Shown: positions 29,649 through 38,964 of the stretch, one piece after another
Numbering within the stretch: the first letter of the stretch is position 1
How the letters are laid out: each line of letters starts with the position of its first letter
Assembly: GCA_963736235.1 (NCBI GenBank)
Contig: CAVTOR010000006.1
Coordinates: 186,001-250,000, forward strand
Direction of reading: 5' to 3'
From: CAVORB01 sp963736235
GTDB taxonomy: Bacteria; Pseudomonadota; Gammaproteobacteria; Chromatiales; Chromatiaceae
Length of the DNA: 64,000 nt
Position numbers and translations under genes: made by a program
Notes under the pieces: model-generated
Seen by the model: the letters and a program-made list of their open reading frames with translations, nothing else
Told to the model about the DNA's origin: nothing
Databases searched by the model: none

Positions 29649-31559
29649 ATGTTGCGGCCCACACCCATGAAGCTCGTGCGCCTGCTGGTCCTCACCGAGG
29701 ATCTGCCCCAGGCGTCCCTGACCCTGGCGAAGGCGGAGAGCTTCCATGCCGACACCCGTCCGCCGGAGGAGACGCGACTCTCGAACGCGCCTGGCCGCAG
29801 CTACCGGGAGCTTTTCCAACAGGCCCGCGCGCGTCTGGACAAGATCGGCAAGCTCATCCCTCTGCCCGAGGATCAGGGCATCGAGCAGGTGCGAGTGATC
29901 CCGCAGCCCGAGCTGCAGCAGAGCAACGACTGGCTCGGCAAGATCTGGAACGAGTGCTCGCGCTACGAGGAGCAGTTCCGAGCGCTGGACGACGAGGAGC
30001 GACTGACCAAGGAACAGGAAACGGCCCTGGCGAACTTCGCCAATCTCAACATCGATCTGAGTCTCCTGCGCAGCAAGACCCGGTTCCTGGACATCCATGT
30101 CGGCATCGTGCCGCGGGAGAACGTGCGCCAGCTCGAGGGCGCCGCAGGACTGGCCAGTCACATGCTCTTCGTCTACATGGTCAGCGGCGGCGGCGCCCAC
30201 GTCGTCATCGTCGGTCCCGCGGGCGAGAAAAAGTCACAACTAACCTCGGTGCTGGCCTCCGCCGGCTTCCAGAATCTGCCCATTCCGCCGGAGCTCAACG
30301 ATCAGCCCGAGGTCATGCGCGAAGAGCTCGCCAAACGCCGGATGGGCATCGATCAGGAGCGCGCCGCGCTGCACAAACGGCTCGCCGAGTGGTCCGCCAC
30401 CTTCATCCAGCGCCTCCGGGATACTCGGCAGCTGCTGCTCCTGGCGGAGCCCTTCGTGACCCTGGATCCCTCCATCCGCAGCGCCGGTCACCTCGCCTGC
30501 CTCGCGGGCTGGGTTCCCGCTCGTGAGGTCCCCAGGCTGGAAAAACGCTTGCAGGAAAGCCTTGCGTTTCCTTTCGAGCTCCAGAGCCGCGACCCGCGTC
30601 CGGACGAGCGCACCCTGGTGCCCACCGTGCCGGTGCGCAGCCGCCTGTTGGAGCCCTTCTCCCTGCTGGTAAAGCAATACGGCATACCCCAGTACGGGGA
30701 GGTCGACCCAACCCCGTTGTTTGCGGTCACCTTCCTGTTGATGTTCGGCAGCATGTTCGGAGACGTCGGCCAGGGGGCGGTCATCGTGGGCCTCGCCTGG
30801 TACCTGCGCGAGAAGCTTGGCCGTTTCTACCTGTTCGGGGTGATGGCGGGTTTGTCCTCCATGGTGTTCGGCTTCCTGTTCGGCAGCATCTTCGGCTACG
30901 AGCACCTGCTTCCCGCGCTCTGGATGTCGCCGTTGCACGACCCGATCCTGATGCTGACCATCGCGCTCGGCTGGGGTGTCCTTTTCCTGGCTCTGGCCTG
31001 CACCCTTGCGATCTACAACCGGATGGTGGTGAAGAACTGGTCCGGTGCCATATTCGGCCACCACGGCTTGGTCAATCTGGTCTTCTACCTGTCCCTCATC
31101 TGGGGCGGCCTGAACCTGGGGAGCGGCCAGGGCTTCGGCACCTTCCCCATGCTCCTCGTGGCCACGGCCCTCGGTCTCCTGGCCTGGCACAGCTGGCAAC
31201 ACCTCGACGCGCCCACGGGTGAAAAGGTGCTGGTGGTCTTCATCGAGACCCTGGAGACCATCATCGGCTATGTCTCCAACACCCTGTCCTTCCTGCGTGT
31301 GGCCGCCTTCAGCCTGAACCACGTGGCGCTGGCGATCGCGGTATTCACCCTGGCGGACATGATGGGGGCCTTCGGGCACGTAGTGACCATCATCCTGGGT
31401 AACGTCTTCATGATCGTGCTGGAGGGCGGAATCGTAATGATTCAGGTTCTCCGTCTGGAATTCTACGAGGGCTTCGCGCGTTACTTCTCCGGCGACGGTC
31501 ACGAATTTGCGCCGCTCAAGCTGCGGCACGCGCCGAAGGAACAGGAAGCATCTTCTTGA
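29649..31559 (+). CDS. V/A-type ATPase subunit I (operon 2)
   Basis: The membrane stator subunit, 636 residues from the ATG at 29649; an ATG at 29667 (MKLVRLLVLTEDLP) is also plausible. The N-terminal half is soluble with coiled-coil stretches. The hallmark YGIPQYGEVDPTPLFAVTFL and MFGSMFGDVGQGAVIVGLAW begins the membrane half, with about eight helices. IGYVSNTLSFLRVAAFSLNH carries the conserved Arg near the proton half-channels. Confidence 0.94.
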   Translation: MLRPTPMKLVRLLVLTEDLPQASLTLAKAESFHADTRPPEETRLSNAPGRSYRELFQQARARLDKIGKLIPLPEDQGIEQVRVIPQPELQQSNDWLGKIWNECSRYEEQFRALDDEERLTKEQETALANFANLNIDLSLLRSKTRFLDIHVGIVPRENVRQLEGAAGLASHMLFVYMVSGGGAHVVIVGPAGEKKSQLTSVLASAGFQNLPIPPELNDQPEVMREELAKRRMGIDQERAALHKRLAEWSATFIQRLRDTRQLLLLAEPFVTLDPSIRSAGHLACLAGWVPAREVPRLEKRLQESLAFPFELQSRDPRPDERTLVPTVPVRSRLLEPFSLLVKQYGIPQYGEVDPTPLFAVTFLLMFGSMFGDVGQGAVIVGLAWYLREKLGRFYLFGVMAGLSSMVFGFLFGSIFGYEHLLPALWMSPLHDPILMLTIALGWGVLFLALACTLAIYNRMVVKNWSGAIFGHHGLVNLVFYLSLIWGGLNLGSGQGFGTFPMLLVATALGLLAWHSWQHLDAPTGEKVLVVFIETLETIIGYVSNTLSFLRVAAFSLNHVALAIAVFTLADMMGAFGHVVTIILGNVFMIVLEGGIVMIQVLRLEFYEGFARYFSGDGHEFAPLKLRHAPKEQEASS

Positions 31560-31656
31560 CACGGGTACTCGCAGTCCCTCTGCGCTCTACGCAACGCCGC
31601 GACTACAAAACGATTTCAAACAGATCCATTCAACTGACACGACACAGGAGTTGACC

Positions 31657-32103
31657 ATGTACTGGCTCGTCGGCCTCATGTCCTTCGCCATCATCGGCTT
31701 GATCGCAACCGGCATCTTCCTCGAGATGCGCCCAGGCTACAGCGCACGGATGCGGCCCTGGTTCAAGCCCGCCATGGGCACGCAGCTCATCGCCTTCCTG
31801 GGTGCTCAACTGGGACTCCTTGCCCTGGGCATCTCAGACGCGATGGCACAGACCGAGGCGGTGACCGTCGCGGTCACCGAGATCTCCACCGGTATGGGCC
31901 TGGCGATTCTCGGCGTGGGCATTCCGACTGGCCTATCCACCATCGGCGCGGGCATCGCCGTGGGCCCCATCGGCGCCGCCTCCCTGGCCGCGATCACGGA
32001 AAAACCCGAGACCCTGGGCCGCACGCTGATCTATCTGGGCCTGGCGGAAGGTATCGCCATCTACGGTCTGGTGATCAGCATCCTGTTGCTGAACAAGATC
32101 TGA
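31657..32103 (+). CDS. V/A-type ATPase proteolipid subunit K with N-terminal extension (operon 2)
   Basis: A 148-residue c-type subunit. The hairpin is at about residues 75-148: MGLAILGVGIPTGLSTIGAG, loop AAITEKPETLGR, then LIYLGLAEGIAIYGLVISIL with the ion-binding Glu. About 70 extra residues at the N-terminus contain two hydrophobic stretches (LVGLMSFAIIGLIATGIFL; QLIAFLGAQLGLLALGISDA). These end in AMAQ, which resembles a signal peptidase site. The start ATG at 31657 has AGGAG upstream. Such an extension is longer than in the operon 1 copy. Confidence 0.9.
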   Translation: MYWLVGLMSFAIIGLIATGIFLEMRPGYSARMRPWFKPAMGTQLIAFLGAQLGLLALGISDAMAQTEAVTVAVTEISTGMGLAILGVGIPTGLSTIGAGIAVGPIGAASLAAITEKPETLGRTLIYLGLAEGIAIYGLVISILLLNKI

Positions 32104-32124
32104 TCAACGAGAGGGAGAGAGCGC

Positions 32125-32475
32125 ATGGCCGCCGACGGAGAGCCGGGCCGGACCACCCGAATGTTGTTCCTGGGCGACGACAGCCTCGCGGACGGATTCC
32201 GGCTGATCGGATTCGAGACCATCCCAAACCCGGAGCCCGCTGATGTCGACCGAGTCTTTCGGGAGATCAACAGGAACCGTGAACGGGCCTTCGTGATCGT
32301 CGACGACCGGATCATGGGGTCGGGTATCGCCAGTCTCCAGCAGGTGCGTTCGGAGGGCGGTAACGTCGTCGTGGTGTCAATACCACCGCTGAAAGACCCG
32401 CCGCATCTCGCCAGCGAGGTGGCGGACCGTTTGACGGCCATGTTCGGCAATCTGCAGGGCGATACGACCCCCTGA
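32125..32475 (+). CDS. V/A-type ATPase subunit F (operon 2)
   Basis: A 116-residue F subunit. LFLGDDSLADGFRLIGFETI matches the family start, and RAFVIVDDRIMGSG the second strand. The first 12 residues (MAADGEPGRTTR) are extra compared with operon 1. The ATG follows a GAGAGGGAGAGAG ribosome site. It lies between K and E, as in operon 1. Confidence 0.88.
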   Translation: MAADGEPGRTTRMLFLGDDSLADGFRLIGFETIPNPEPADVDRVFREINRNRERAFVIVDDRIMGSGIASLQQVRSEGGNVVVVSIPPLKDPPHLASEVADRLTAMFGNLQGDTTP

Positions 32476-32546
32476 GCAGGCCGCCCGTCCCACGCCCTCT
32501 CTGCGCATTGGATCCGGATGTAACCTTCAACACCACGGAATAGATC

Positions 32547-33188
32547 GTGAATCAGGTACTAGAGCTCGAAAAAGCCATTCTGGCCCGTGCCGAAAGACTC
32601 GCCAACGAGTACCGGGAACGGGGTCAACGCAGCCGCGACAACATTCTGCGTGAAGCGTCCGAGCGCTTACGGCTGCGCGAGCAGCGCGAGGAGTCCATCG
32701 CCAAGTCCCTCGGAGAGCGCACCTTCCGTCAGCAGGTTCAGGCCAGCGAGCTGAAGCTGCAGAGCCACCTGGACCGGGTGCGCTGGAACCTGGTGACCAA
32801 CGTCGAGCGACGCCTGCGTGATCGCATGGAAACTTACATGCAGGACGAGGCGGTGTACTTCGAGACGCTGAAGGCGTACCTCACCCAGGCAGCCGGCCAG
32901 ATCGAGTCCGACCAGCTGGTCGCCGAGGTCAATCTCCACGACCACCAGAGACTCGCGCCGCGATGGGACGAGTTCGCCCGCGCCGCGGTCCCGGACAAAA
33001 CCATCCGCCTGTCCCCCGACCCCATCGAGACCTTGGGCGGCATACGCGTCACGAGCGCGGACGCGCTGATCCGGGCCGACAACACCTTCGAGGGACGACT
33101 CGAGCGACTGCGCTCGCGTGTCGAGCAGGTGATCCTGGAGCGGCTGCTGCCGAGCGGCTTCGAAACCGGCAACGTATTCAGCGGGTGA
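32547..33188 (+). CDS. V/A-type ATPase subunit E (operon 2)
   Basis: The GTG at 32547 starts a 213-residue protein with an N-terminal helix (EKAILARAERLANEYRERGQ) and a C-terminal domain ending TLGGIRVTSADALIRADNTF, the counterpart of the GLIIESEG segment of operon 1. It is the peripheral stalk subunit. The gap to subunit A is only 4 bases. Confidence 0.85.
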   Translation: MNQVLELEKAILARAERLANEYRERGQRSRDNILREASERLRLREQREESIAKSLGERTFRQQVQASELKLQSHLDRVRWNLVTNVERRLRDRMETYMQDEAVYFETLKAYLTQAAGQIESDQLVAEVNLHDHQRLAPRWDEFARAAVPDKTIRLSPDPIETLGGIRVTSADALIRADNTFEGRLERLRSRVEQVILERLLPSGFETGNVFSG

Positions 33189-33192
33189 GCAC

Positions 33193-34989
33193 ATGAGCGA
33201 GCGTAATCGAGTCGGAACCATCCGCATCATCAACGGCCCCATCGTCACCATCGACCTGCCCGGCGTGCGCAACGGCGAGCAGGTCAAGATCGGTGAGCTG
33301 GGTCTGTTCGGCGAGGTCATCTCGCTCGCCGGCAAGCAGGCCATCGTTCAGACTTACGAGTCGACGGACGGCGTACGCCCGGGCGAACCCGCGGTGGGCC
33401 TCGGCTGGCCACTCTCCGTCGAGCTGGGACCGGGCCTCCTCGGCGGTATCTTCGACGGCGTGCAGAGACCGCTGGAAAAGATCGCCCTGGAGTCCGGCGA
33501 CTACATCCGCCGCGGGCTGGACGTCCCCGCCCTCGATCGCGGCCGCACCTGGGAGTTCGAGCCCAGCCCCGAGCTGGAGCCAGGCGCCAAGGTCGGCCCC
33601 GGCACCGTGCTGGGAAGGGTGCAGGAAACCGAGACGATCGAGCACCGCATCATGGTGCCGCCAGGCATCGCGGGCGAGCTGGAAGAGCTGGCCCCCGGGG
33701 GCGACTACGATCTGGAGTCCACCATCGCCCACGTTCGTGACGAACGCGGCCACAGCCACAAGCTGCGACTCTACCATCGCTGGCCGGTGCGCAAGCCACG
33801 CCCATACCGCAAGCGTGACGACGGCATTTCGCCCCTGATCACCGGCCAGCGGGTGATCGACACCTTCTTCCCCCAGCTCAAGGGGGGCAAGGGCGCCGTA
33901 CCCGGGCCATTCGGCGCCGGCAAGACCGTCGTTCAGCAACAGATCGCCCGCTGGTCCAACGCGGATATCGTGATCTACGTCGGCTGCGGCGAGCGCGGCA
34001 ACGAGCTGGTCGACGTGTTGGAAAGCTTCCCCAAGCTGGACGACCCCTACACCGGCCGCAAGCTCATGGAGCGCACCCTGCTGGTCGCCAACACCTCCAA
34101 CATGCCGGTGGTAGCGCGGGAGGCGTCCATCTATGTCGGCATGACCATGGCCGAGTACTACCGGGACATGGGCTACGACGTCGTCATGCTCGCTGACTCC
34201 ACCAGCCGCTGGGCCGAGGCCCTGCGCGAGGTCTCCGGCCGACTCGGCCAGATGCCGGTCGAAGAAGGTTATCCCGCCTATCTCGCCTCGCGCCTGGCAG
34301 CGGTGTATGAGCGCGCCGGCCGCGTCGAGACCTTCGGCGCCAGCTCCGGCTCGGTGACCCTGATCGGCGCGGTCTCGCCACCCGGTGGTGACTTCTCCGA
34401 GCCCGTGACCAGCCACACCAAGGACATCATCGAGACCTTCTGGGCACTGTCGAAAGAGCTCGCGGACGCCCGCCACTACCCTTCCATCGACTGGGTGACC
34501 AGCTTCTCCGGCCACGTGCACACCGCCGCCGAATGGTGGCATCAAGAGATCGACCGCGATTGGGAGAAGCGCCGAACGCAGGCCCTGGCGCTGCTGGCGC
34601 GGGACGCCGAGCTCTCGCGCATCGTCAACCTGGTGGGCCCGGAGGCCCTGTCCGACGCCCAGCGGTGGGAGCTGGAAGGCGCCGCCCTGATCAAGGAGGC
34701 GGTGCTGCAGCAGAGCGCCCTGGACCAGGTGGACACCTTCTGCTCGCCGCAGAAGCAGTTTGCGCTGCTCGACCTCGCGCTGCGCATCTATAAGAAGGGC
34801 GCGAAACTGGTGGAAATGGGCGTGCCGGTCCAGGAACTGCAGAACCTCCCTCTGCTGGCCAAGGCGCGTCGCTGTAAGTCCATGTACAGCAGCGATCAGG
34901 TGGAGAAGATCGCCGAGTTCCGCGAAGACGTTGAGCAGGAGCTCGAGAACATCCGCCTCGAATACGCGAAACAAGGGGAGCACCCGTGA
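33193..34989 (+). CDS. V/A-type ATPase subunit A, catalytic (operon 2)
   Basis: The catalytic subunit, 598 residues and intact. The Walker A motif is GPFGAGKTVVQQQ (the family usually has GPFGSGKT), the catalytic-site region is YVGCGERGNELVDVLESFPK, and MLADSTSRWAEALREVSGRL and SPPGGDFSEPVTSHT are also present. The non-homologous bulge domain typical of A subunits (about residues 115-190) is present. It overlaps the start of B by 4 bases (ATGA-like). Confidence 0.96.
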   Translation: MSERNRVGTIRIINGPIVTIDLPGVRNGEQVKIGELGLFGEVISLAGKQAIVQTYESTDGVRPGEPAVGLGWPLSVELGPGLLGGIFDGVQRPLEKIALESGDYIRRGLDVPALDRGRTWEFEPSPELEPGAKVGPGTVLGRVQETETIEHRIMVPPGIAGELEELAPGGDYDLESTIAHVRDERGHSHKLRLYHRWPVRKPRPYRKRDDGISPLITGQRVIDTFFPQLKGGKGAVPGPFGAGKTVVQQQIARWSNADIVIYVGCGERGNELVDVLESFPKLDDPYTGRKLMERTLLVANTSNMPVVAREASIYVGMTMAEYYRDMGYDVVMLADSTSRWAEALREVSGRLGQMPVEEGYPAYLASRLAAVYERAGRVETFGASSGSVTLIGAVSPPGGDFSEPVTSHTKDIIETFWALSKELADARHYPSIDWVTSFSGHVHTAAEWWHQEIDRDWEKRRTQALALLARDAELSRIVNLVGPEALSDAQRWELEGAALIKEAVLQQSALDQVDTFCSPQKQFALLDLALRIYKKGAKLVEMGVPVQELQNLPLLAKARRCKSMYSSDQVEKIAEFREDVEQELENIRLEYAKQGEHP

Positions 34990-36365
34990 GCATCAAAGAA
35001 TACCGTACGGCATCCGAGGCCCGTGGTGGCCTCCTGGTCATGCGGAACACCCCCGGCGTGGCCTTCGGCGACCGGGTGCAGATCCAGGACTACCATGGCG
35101 CCAAGCGTAATGGCCAGGTCATCCGCGCGGCGGACGACGAGGTGCTGGTCCTGGTGTTCGAAGGCACGGAGGATCTCGACCTGGAGTCCACCTGGGTGCG
35201 GTTCCTCGACGAGCCGGTAGAGATCGCCCTCTCCCCCGAGATCCTGGGCCGCGTCTTCAACGGCCTGGGCGAGCCCCGGGACGATCGGCCTCCCATTCTG
35301 TCCAACATCCGCCGGCCCGTGGGGGGCTCAGCCATCAACCCGGCGGCGCGCAACTATCCGCGGGAGTTCATCCAAACCGGCGTATCCACCATCGACGGTC
35401 TGAACTCGCTGGTGCGCGGGCAGAAGCTGCCGATCTTCTCCGGCTCGGGGCTGCCTCATAATCGCCTGGCCGCCCAGATCGTGCGCCAGGCGAAACTGGT
35501 GGACGAAGAGTCCAGCTTCTCCATCGTATTCGCGGCCATGGGCGTTTCCTACGCGGACGCCAAATTCTTCCAGGACGAATTCGCGAGCTCTGGCGTGCTG
35601 CGCAACGTGGTGATGTTCATCAACCTGGCCGATGACCCGCCGGTGGAACGCCTCACGCTCCCCCGCACGGCGCTCACTGCCGCCGAGTACCTGGCCTACG
35701 ATCTCGACCGCCACGTGCTGGTGGTCATGACGGACATGACCTACTACGCCGAGGCCCTGCGCGAGGTCGCCACCGCCAAGGGCGACGTCCCCGCGCGCAA
35801 GGGTTATCCGGGCTACCTCTACTCGGACCTGGCCGAGATCTACGAGCGCTGCGGGCGCATCCATGAGCGCCATGGCTCCATCACCATGATGCCAGTGGTC
35901 TCCATGCCCTCGGACGACATCACCCACCCGATCCCGGACCTCACCGGCTACATCACGGAAGGCCAGATCGTGCTGTCGCGTGAGCTCCACAACCAGGGCA
36001 TCTACCCCCCGGTGCACATCTCCCCCAGCCTCTCGCGGCTGATGAAGGACGGGATCGGCAAGGACGACACGCGGGAAGATCACCCGCGCGTCGCGGCCCA
36101 GCTCTACGCCCTCTACGCCCGCGCGTTGGAGACCCGCAACCTCGCCTCCATCATCGGTGCCGACGAGCTATCCGAGCGCGACCGCCGCTACCTCAAGTTC
36201 GCGGACGCGTTCGACGAGCGCTTCGTCGGCCAGGGGGAGGCGGAAGACAGATCCATCGAGGCCACGCTCAACCTTGCCTGGGAGCTGATGTCCAGCTTCC
36301 CGCGGGACATGCTTACGCGCGTGAGCGAGACGGATTTGGCGAAATATCACCAAGGGTCTGAATGA
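34986..36365 (+). CDS. V/A-type ATPase subunit B (operon 2)
   Basis: The non-catalytic subunit, 459 residues. Visible segments include FNGLGEPRDDRPPI, LVRGQKLPIFSGSGLPHNRL, YLYSDLAEIYERCGRIHERH and SMPSDDITHPIPDLTGYITE. The start GTG overlaps the stop of A. Its closeness to archaeal-type B subunits and its difference from the operon 1 copy support two separate ATPase lineages. Confidence 0.96.
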   Translation: MSIKEYRTASEARGGLLVMRNTPGVAFGDRVQIQDYHGAKRNGQVIRAADDEVLVLVFEGTEDLDLESTWVRFLDEPVEIALSPEILGRVFNGLGEPRDDRPPILSNIRRPVGGSAINPAARNYPREFIQTGVSTIDGLNSLVRGQKLPIFSGSGLPHNRLAAQIVRQAKLVDEESSFSIVFAAMGVSYADAKFFQDEFASSGVLRNVVMFINLADDPPVERLTLPRTALTAAEYLAYDLDRHVLVVMTDMTYYAEALREVATAKGDVPARKGYPGYLYSDLAEIYERCGRIHERHGSITMMPVVSMPSDDITHPIPDLTGYITEGQIVLSRELHNQGIYPPVHISPSLSRLMKDGIGKDDTREDHPRVAAQLYALYARALETRNLASIIGADELSERDRRYLKFADAFDERFVGQGEAEDRSIEATLNLAWELMSSFPRDMLTRVSETDLAKYHQGSE

Positions 36366-36412
36366 GAATGACTTTTTGATTCAACGAGCCCCCGATCCGA
36401 ACAGACCCGACC

Positions 36413-37036
36413 ATGGCCCAACAACTCATCAAAGCCCCTCCAACCAAGAACACCCTCCTGCGTCTGAAGAAGCAGGTCAAGTTCCTGGAGGAGGGCCACG
36501 ACCTCCTGGAGCGCAAGCGCGAGCTACTGACCCGCCTGGTCTACGAGCGCATCGGCGAGTACCGCCGGCTGCGCTCCGAGGCGGAAAAAGGTCTTTGGGA
36601 GGCCTACCGGTGTCTGTCGATCACCCAGCTGCGCATGGGCAGCCGCGGCATCCACCAGGCCGCGCTGGGCGCGGAGCCGGCGCTCAAGGTCGATATCCTG
36701 CCCCGGCGCAGCCTGGGGGTGGAGTATCCCGCGGCCACCGCGGAACGTGTTCCGCTCAAGCCCGTCGGGCTGCTCGGCACGGACGCCAGCTTCGACAACT
36801 CACGCGAGCACCTGGCAGACCTCGCCGTGGTCCTGGCACGCCTTGGCGAGGTGGAGATCGCCCTGCACCGCCTCATGGAAGAGCAGCGCAAGGCGCAAAA
36901 GCGTGTCAACGCACTGAAATACAACATCATCCCCCTGTATCAGAGAACCATTCACTTCATACAGTCGGCCCTGGAAGAGGAAGAAAGGAATACCCTGTTT
37001 CAGGTCAAGCTGCTGCGGGAAAGGGCGAACGGCTAG
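36413..37036 (+). CDS. V/A-type ATPase subunit D (operon 2)
   Basis: The 207-residue rotor shaft subunit. It starts MAQQLIKAPPTKNTLLRLKK, the usual D beginning, and ends in a long helix (EEQRKAQKRVNALKYNIIPL and YQRTIHFIQSALEEEERNTL) with the conserved RVNALE/K motif. It is the last gene of operon 2 and converges on the tail cluster. No clear terminator was seen in the 128-base gap. Confidence 0.93.
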   Translation: MAQQLIKAPPTKNTLLRLKKQVKFLEEGHDLLERKRELLTRLVYERIGEYRRLRSEAEKGLWEAYRCLSITQLRMGSRGIHQAALGAEPALKVDILPRRSLGVEYPAATAERVPLKPVGLLGTDASFDNSREHLADLAVVLARLGEVEIALHRLMEEQRKAQKRVNALKYNIIPLYQRTIHFIQSALEEEERNTLFQVKLLRERANG

Positions 37037-37164
37037 CCCCACTGCCCACGTCGCCCGGAGGATTTCGCGTCCCGCGAGAGCTCGGATGCCGGTGGCGAGG
37101 ATCGAGCCGGACGCGATGGGGGTTGAAACTCGCATGACGGACGGCCGTGGCTGTCGCAATGCCC

Positions 37165-38964
37165 TCAGAGATCGAACTGGATCCTGGGCGGATATGCGGT
37201 TACGGGCTTCGCTCCCGCCGCAAGCACCTCCAGCGCCAACACGACCAGACCACTCCCCGCCAGACTTGTAGCGGCGAGCGCGGGACCCAGCTCGTACACC
37301 CAGTCGGGGTCGCCGCTGATCAACGGCAGCGCCATCCCGCCCAGGCTGATCTCGGGATATCGCGGTTGCTCCGAGGGCTCCCCCCCCACAGCCAGCGGAA
37401 CCCCGATGCCCACCTGATCTACCACGCCGGCGACGCCTTCCCAGCCGCGCTGGCGCAATCGCAGGATCGCTCGTCCGGGTGCGGATTCCAGGAACCATAC
37501 GGACGCACCCTCGGCACTCTCCACGGCAAGCCAGTAGCTGCCCGCCTGCAGCAGCACCGGCTCGCGAAAACGAAAACGCAGCAACCGCCGGCGCTCGGGA
37601 CGCTGCAACGCCCCTTCCGCTTGCGCCAGCACGTCGCCGGCGGGGCTACAGTCGAGATCGGCGATGAGCTCGAAACGCAGTCTTGTGTCGGCGGCGAGCC
37701 CCGCGAGCAGCAAGTCCCAGCCGTCGCACAGGATTGGCTTGCTCAGCTCGACCGGGCTCGCCCACCGGCCGGCGCCATCGAGGCGCACGCCGCTAGCGCC
37801 CGCCGCACCCAGGGTTGCGCTCAACTGCCCCGTGGTCGGCGGCCCCGAGGTTCCCGCCGGGTCCGCGATACCGTCACCGGCCAAGGTCAGCATGGCGCTC
37901 GTCAGCTTGACCGACCCTGGGACCTGCAGCTCGATCCTGCGGCGGGCGAGCTGACCCTTTGGAAAGCGCAGCACCTGCTTGGGAGACCCGTCCGGGAACG
38001 ACTGCCGCGCCAACTTGTAGACGATCCCGAATTGGCTGATCGAGAAGCGGCAGGGGGCATCGCTCTCGACCACCAGATCGATCGCCAAGGGATCGGGGAG
38101 TACCGGAACCGCATTGGCGGCCGCGTCAGCCAGCTTGTCCCTGAGCCGCTGAATCAGGCCATCGAGCTGCTTTCGCACCTCAACGCCGGCGTCTACCTGG
38201 ACATCGGGCTCGAAGCGCAGCGGCAGGAAAAAGACCTCCGGCCCAAGCGCCGGTAGCCCCACGCCCAGGCGCAGGTTTTCCGGCCCGGTGGCAAGCGTCA
38301 CCTCGGTCAGGTCCGCGCTCACCAACGCGGAGAACCCCGAGGCGCCCAGCAGGCGGACAACGATACGGCTATCGACCAGACCGGGCGCCACGACCGCCAC
38401 TTGGTGCGCCAGCTTGACCTGGATCAGGCTATCGTCCTGTACGGTTATGCCATGCGACGTGTCACTCGTTGTAACCTTGCCGCTCGCTTTCGAGCCGGGC
38501 GCGCCTGTCTTCCAAGACACTGTCTCGCCGCCCCCCTTGGCGAACGGGAAGTCGACGTTGGGCCAGGAGGCGGCCGCCTCGTCGGCGATGGCGTCGCCGT
38601 CGGTGCGAAATAACTGGGTCGTCTTGCCGCCGGCAACAAGGCTGCTGCGGAAGCGGATGCCGCTGATCAACCGCGCGCGGGGCAGACCGATCAACAGGCC
38701 AGTGCCATCTCCCGCCGGACTGACCTGGGCGGGTTCCGGGGACTGCGCGTCCAAGGCGTTGAAGCTGTACGCGAGAGCCTTGAGCCGCAGCCCTGTGCTC
38801 GCGTCGAGCACCACATCCTCCGCGACACCGCCGGTGGGCAGCTGGAGCGCGAAGCGAAGCTGATAACGACGCCCATCGCCGCTGTTGGACCCGGTCAAGT
38901 CCCAGGTCCGATCCAGGCCGACGGCCTCCGTCCCGCCCTGAGGTACACCCTGGAGCATCTTCAT
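37165..38964 (-). CDS. Distal protein of the contractile injection cluster, unknown function
   Basis: A 599-residue soluble protein, the last gene of the tail operon, overlapping its upstream neighbour by 4 bases. Much of it looks like beta-sandwich modules (for example YQLRFALQLPTGGVAEDVVL; LQAGSYWLAVESAEGASVWF; RFELIADLDCSPAG). No family is recognised. Position at the 3' end, after the baseplate and fibre-like genes, is where receptor-binding or exterior proteins usually lie in tail clusters. This makes an outer structural or adhesive role possible. Confidence 0.6.
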   Translation of the reverse strand: MKMLQGVPQGGTEAVGLDRTWDLTGSNSGDGRRYQLRFALQLPTGGVAEDVVLDASTGLRLKALAYSFNALDAQSPEPAQVSPAGDGTGLLIGLPRARLISGIRFRSSLVAGGKTTQLFRTDGDAIADEAAASWPNVDFPFAKGGGETVSWKTGAPGSKASGKVTTSDTSHGITVQDDSLIQVKLAHQVAVVAPGLVDSRIVVRLLGASGFSALVSADLTEVTLATGPENLRLGVGLPALGPEVFFLPLRFEPDVQVDAGVEVRKQLDGLIQRLRDKLADAAANAVPVLPDPLAIDLVVESDAPCRFSISQFGIVYKLARQSFPDGSPKQVLRFPKGQLARRRIELQVPGSVKLTSAMLTLAGDGIADPAGTSGPPTTGQLSATLGAAGASGVRLDGAGRWASPVELSKPILCDGWDLLLAGLAADTRLRFELIADLDCSPAGDVLAQAEGALQRPERRRLLRFRFREPVLLQAGSYWLAVESAEGASVWFLESAPGRAILRLRQRGWEGVAGVVDQVGIGVPLAVGGEPSEQPRYPEISLGGMALPLISGDPDWVYELGPALAATSLAGSGLVVLALEVLAAGAKPVTAYPPRIQFDL

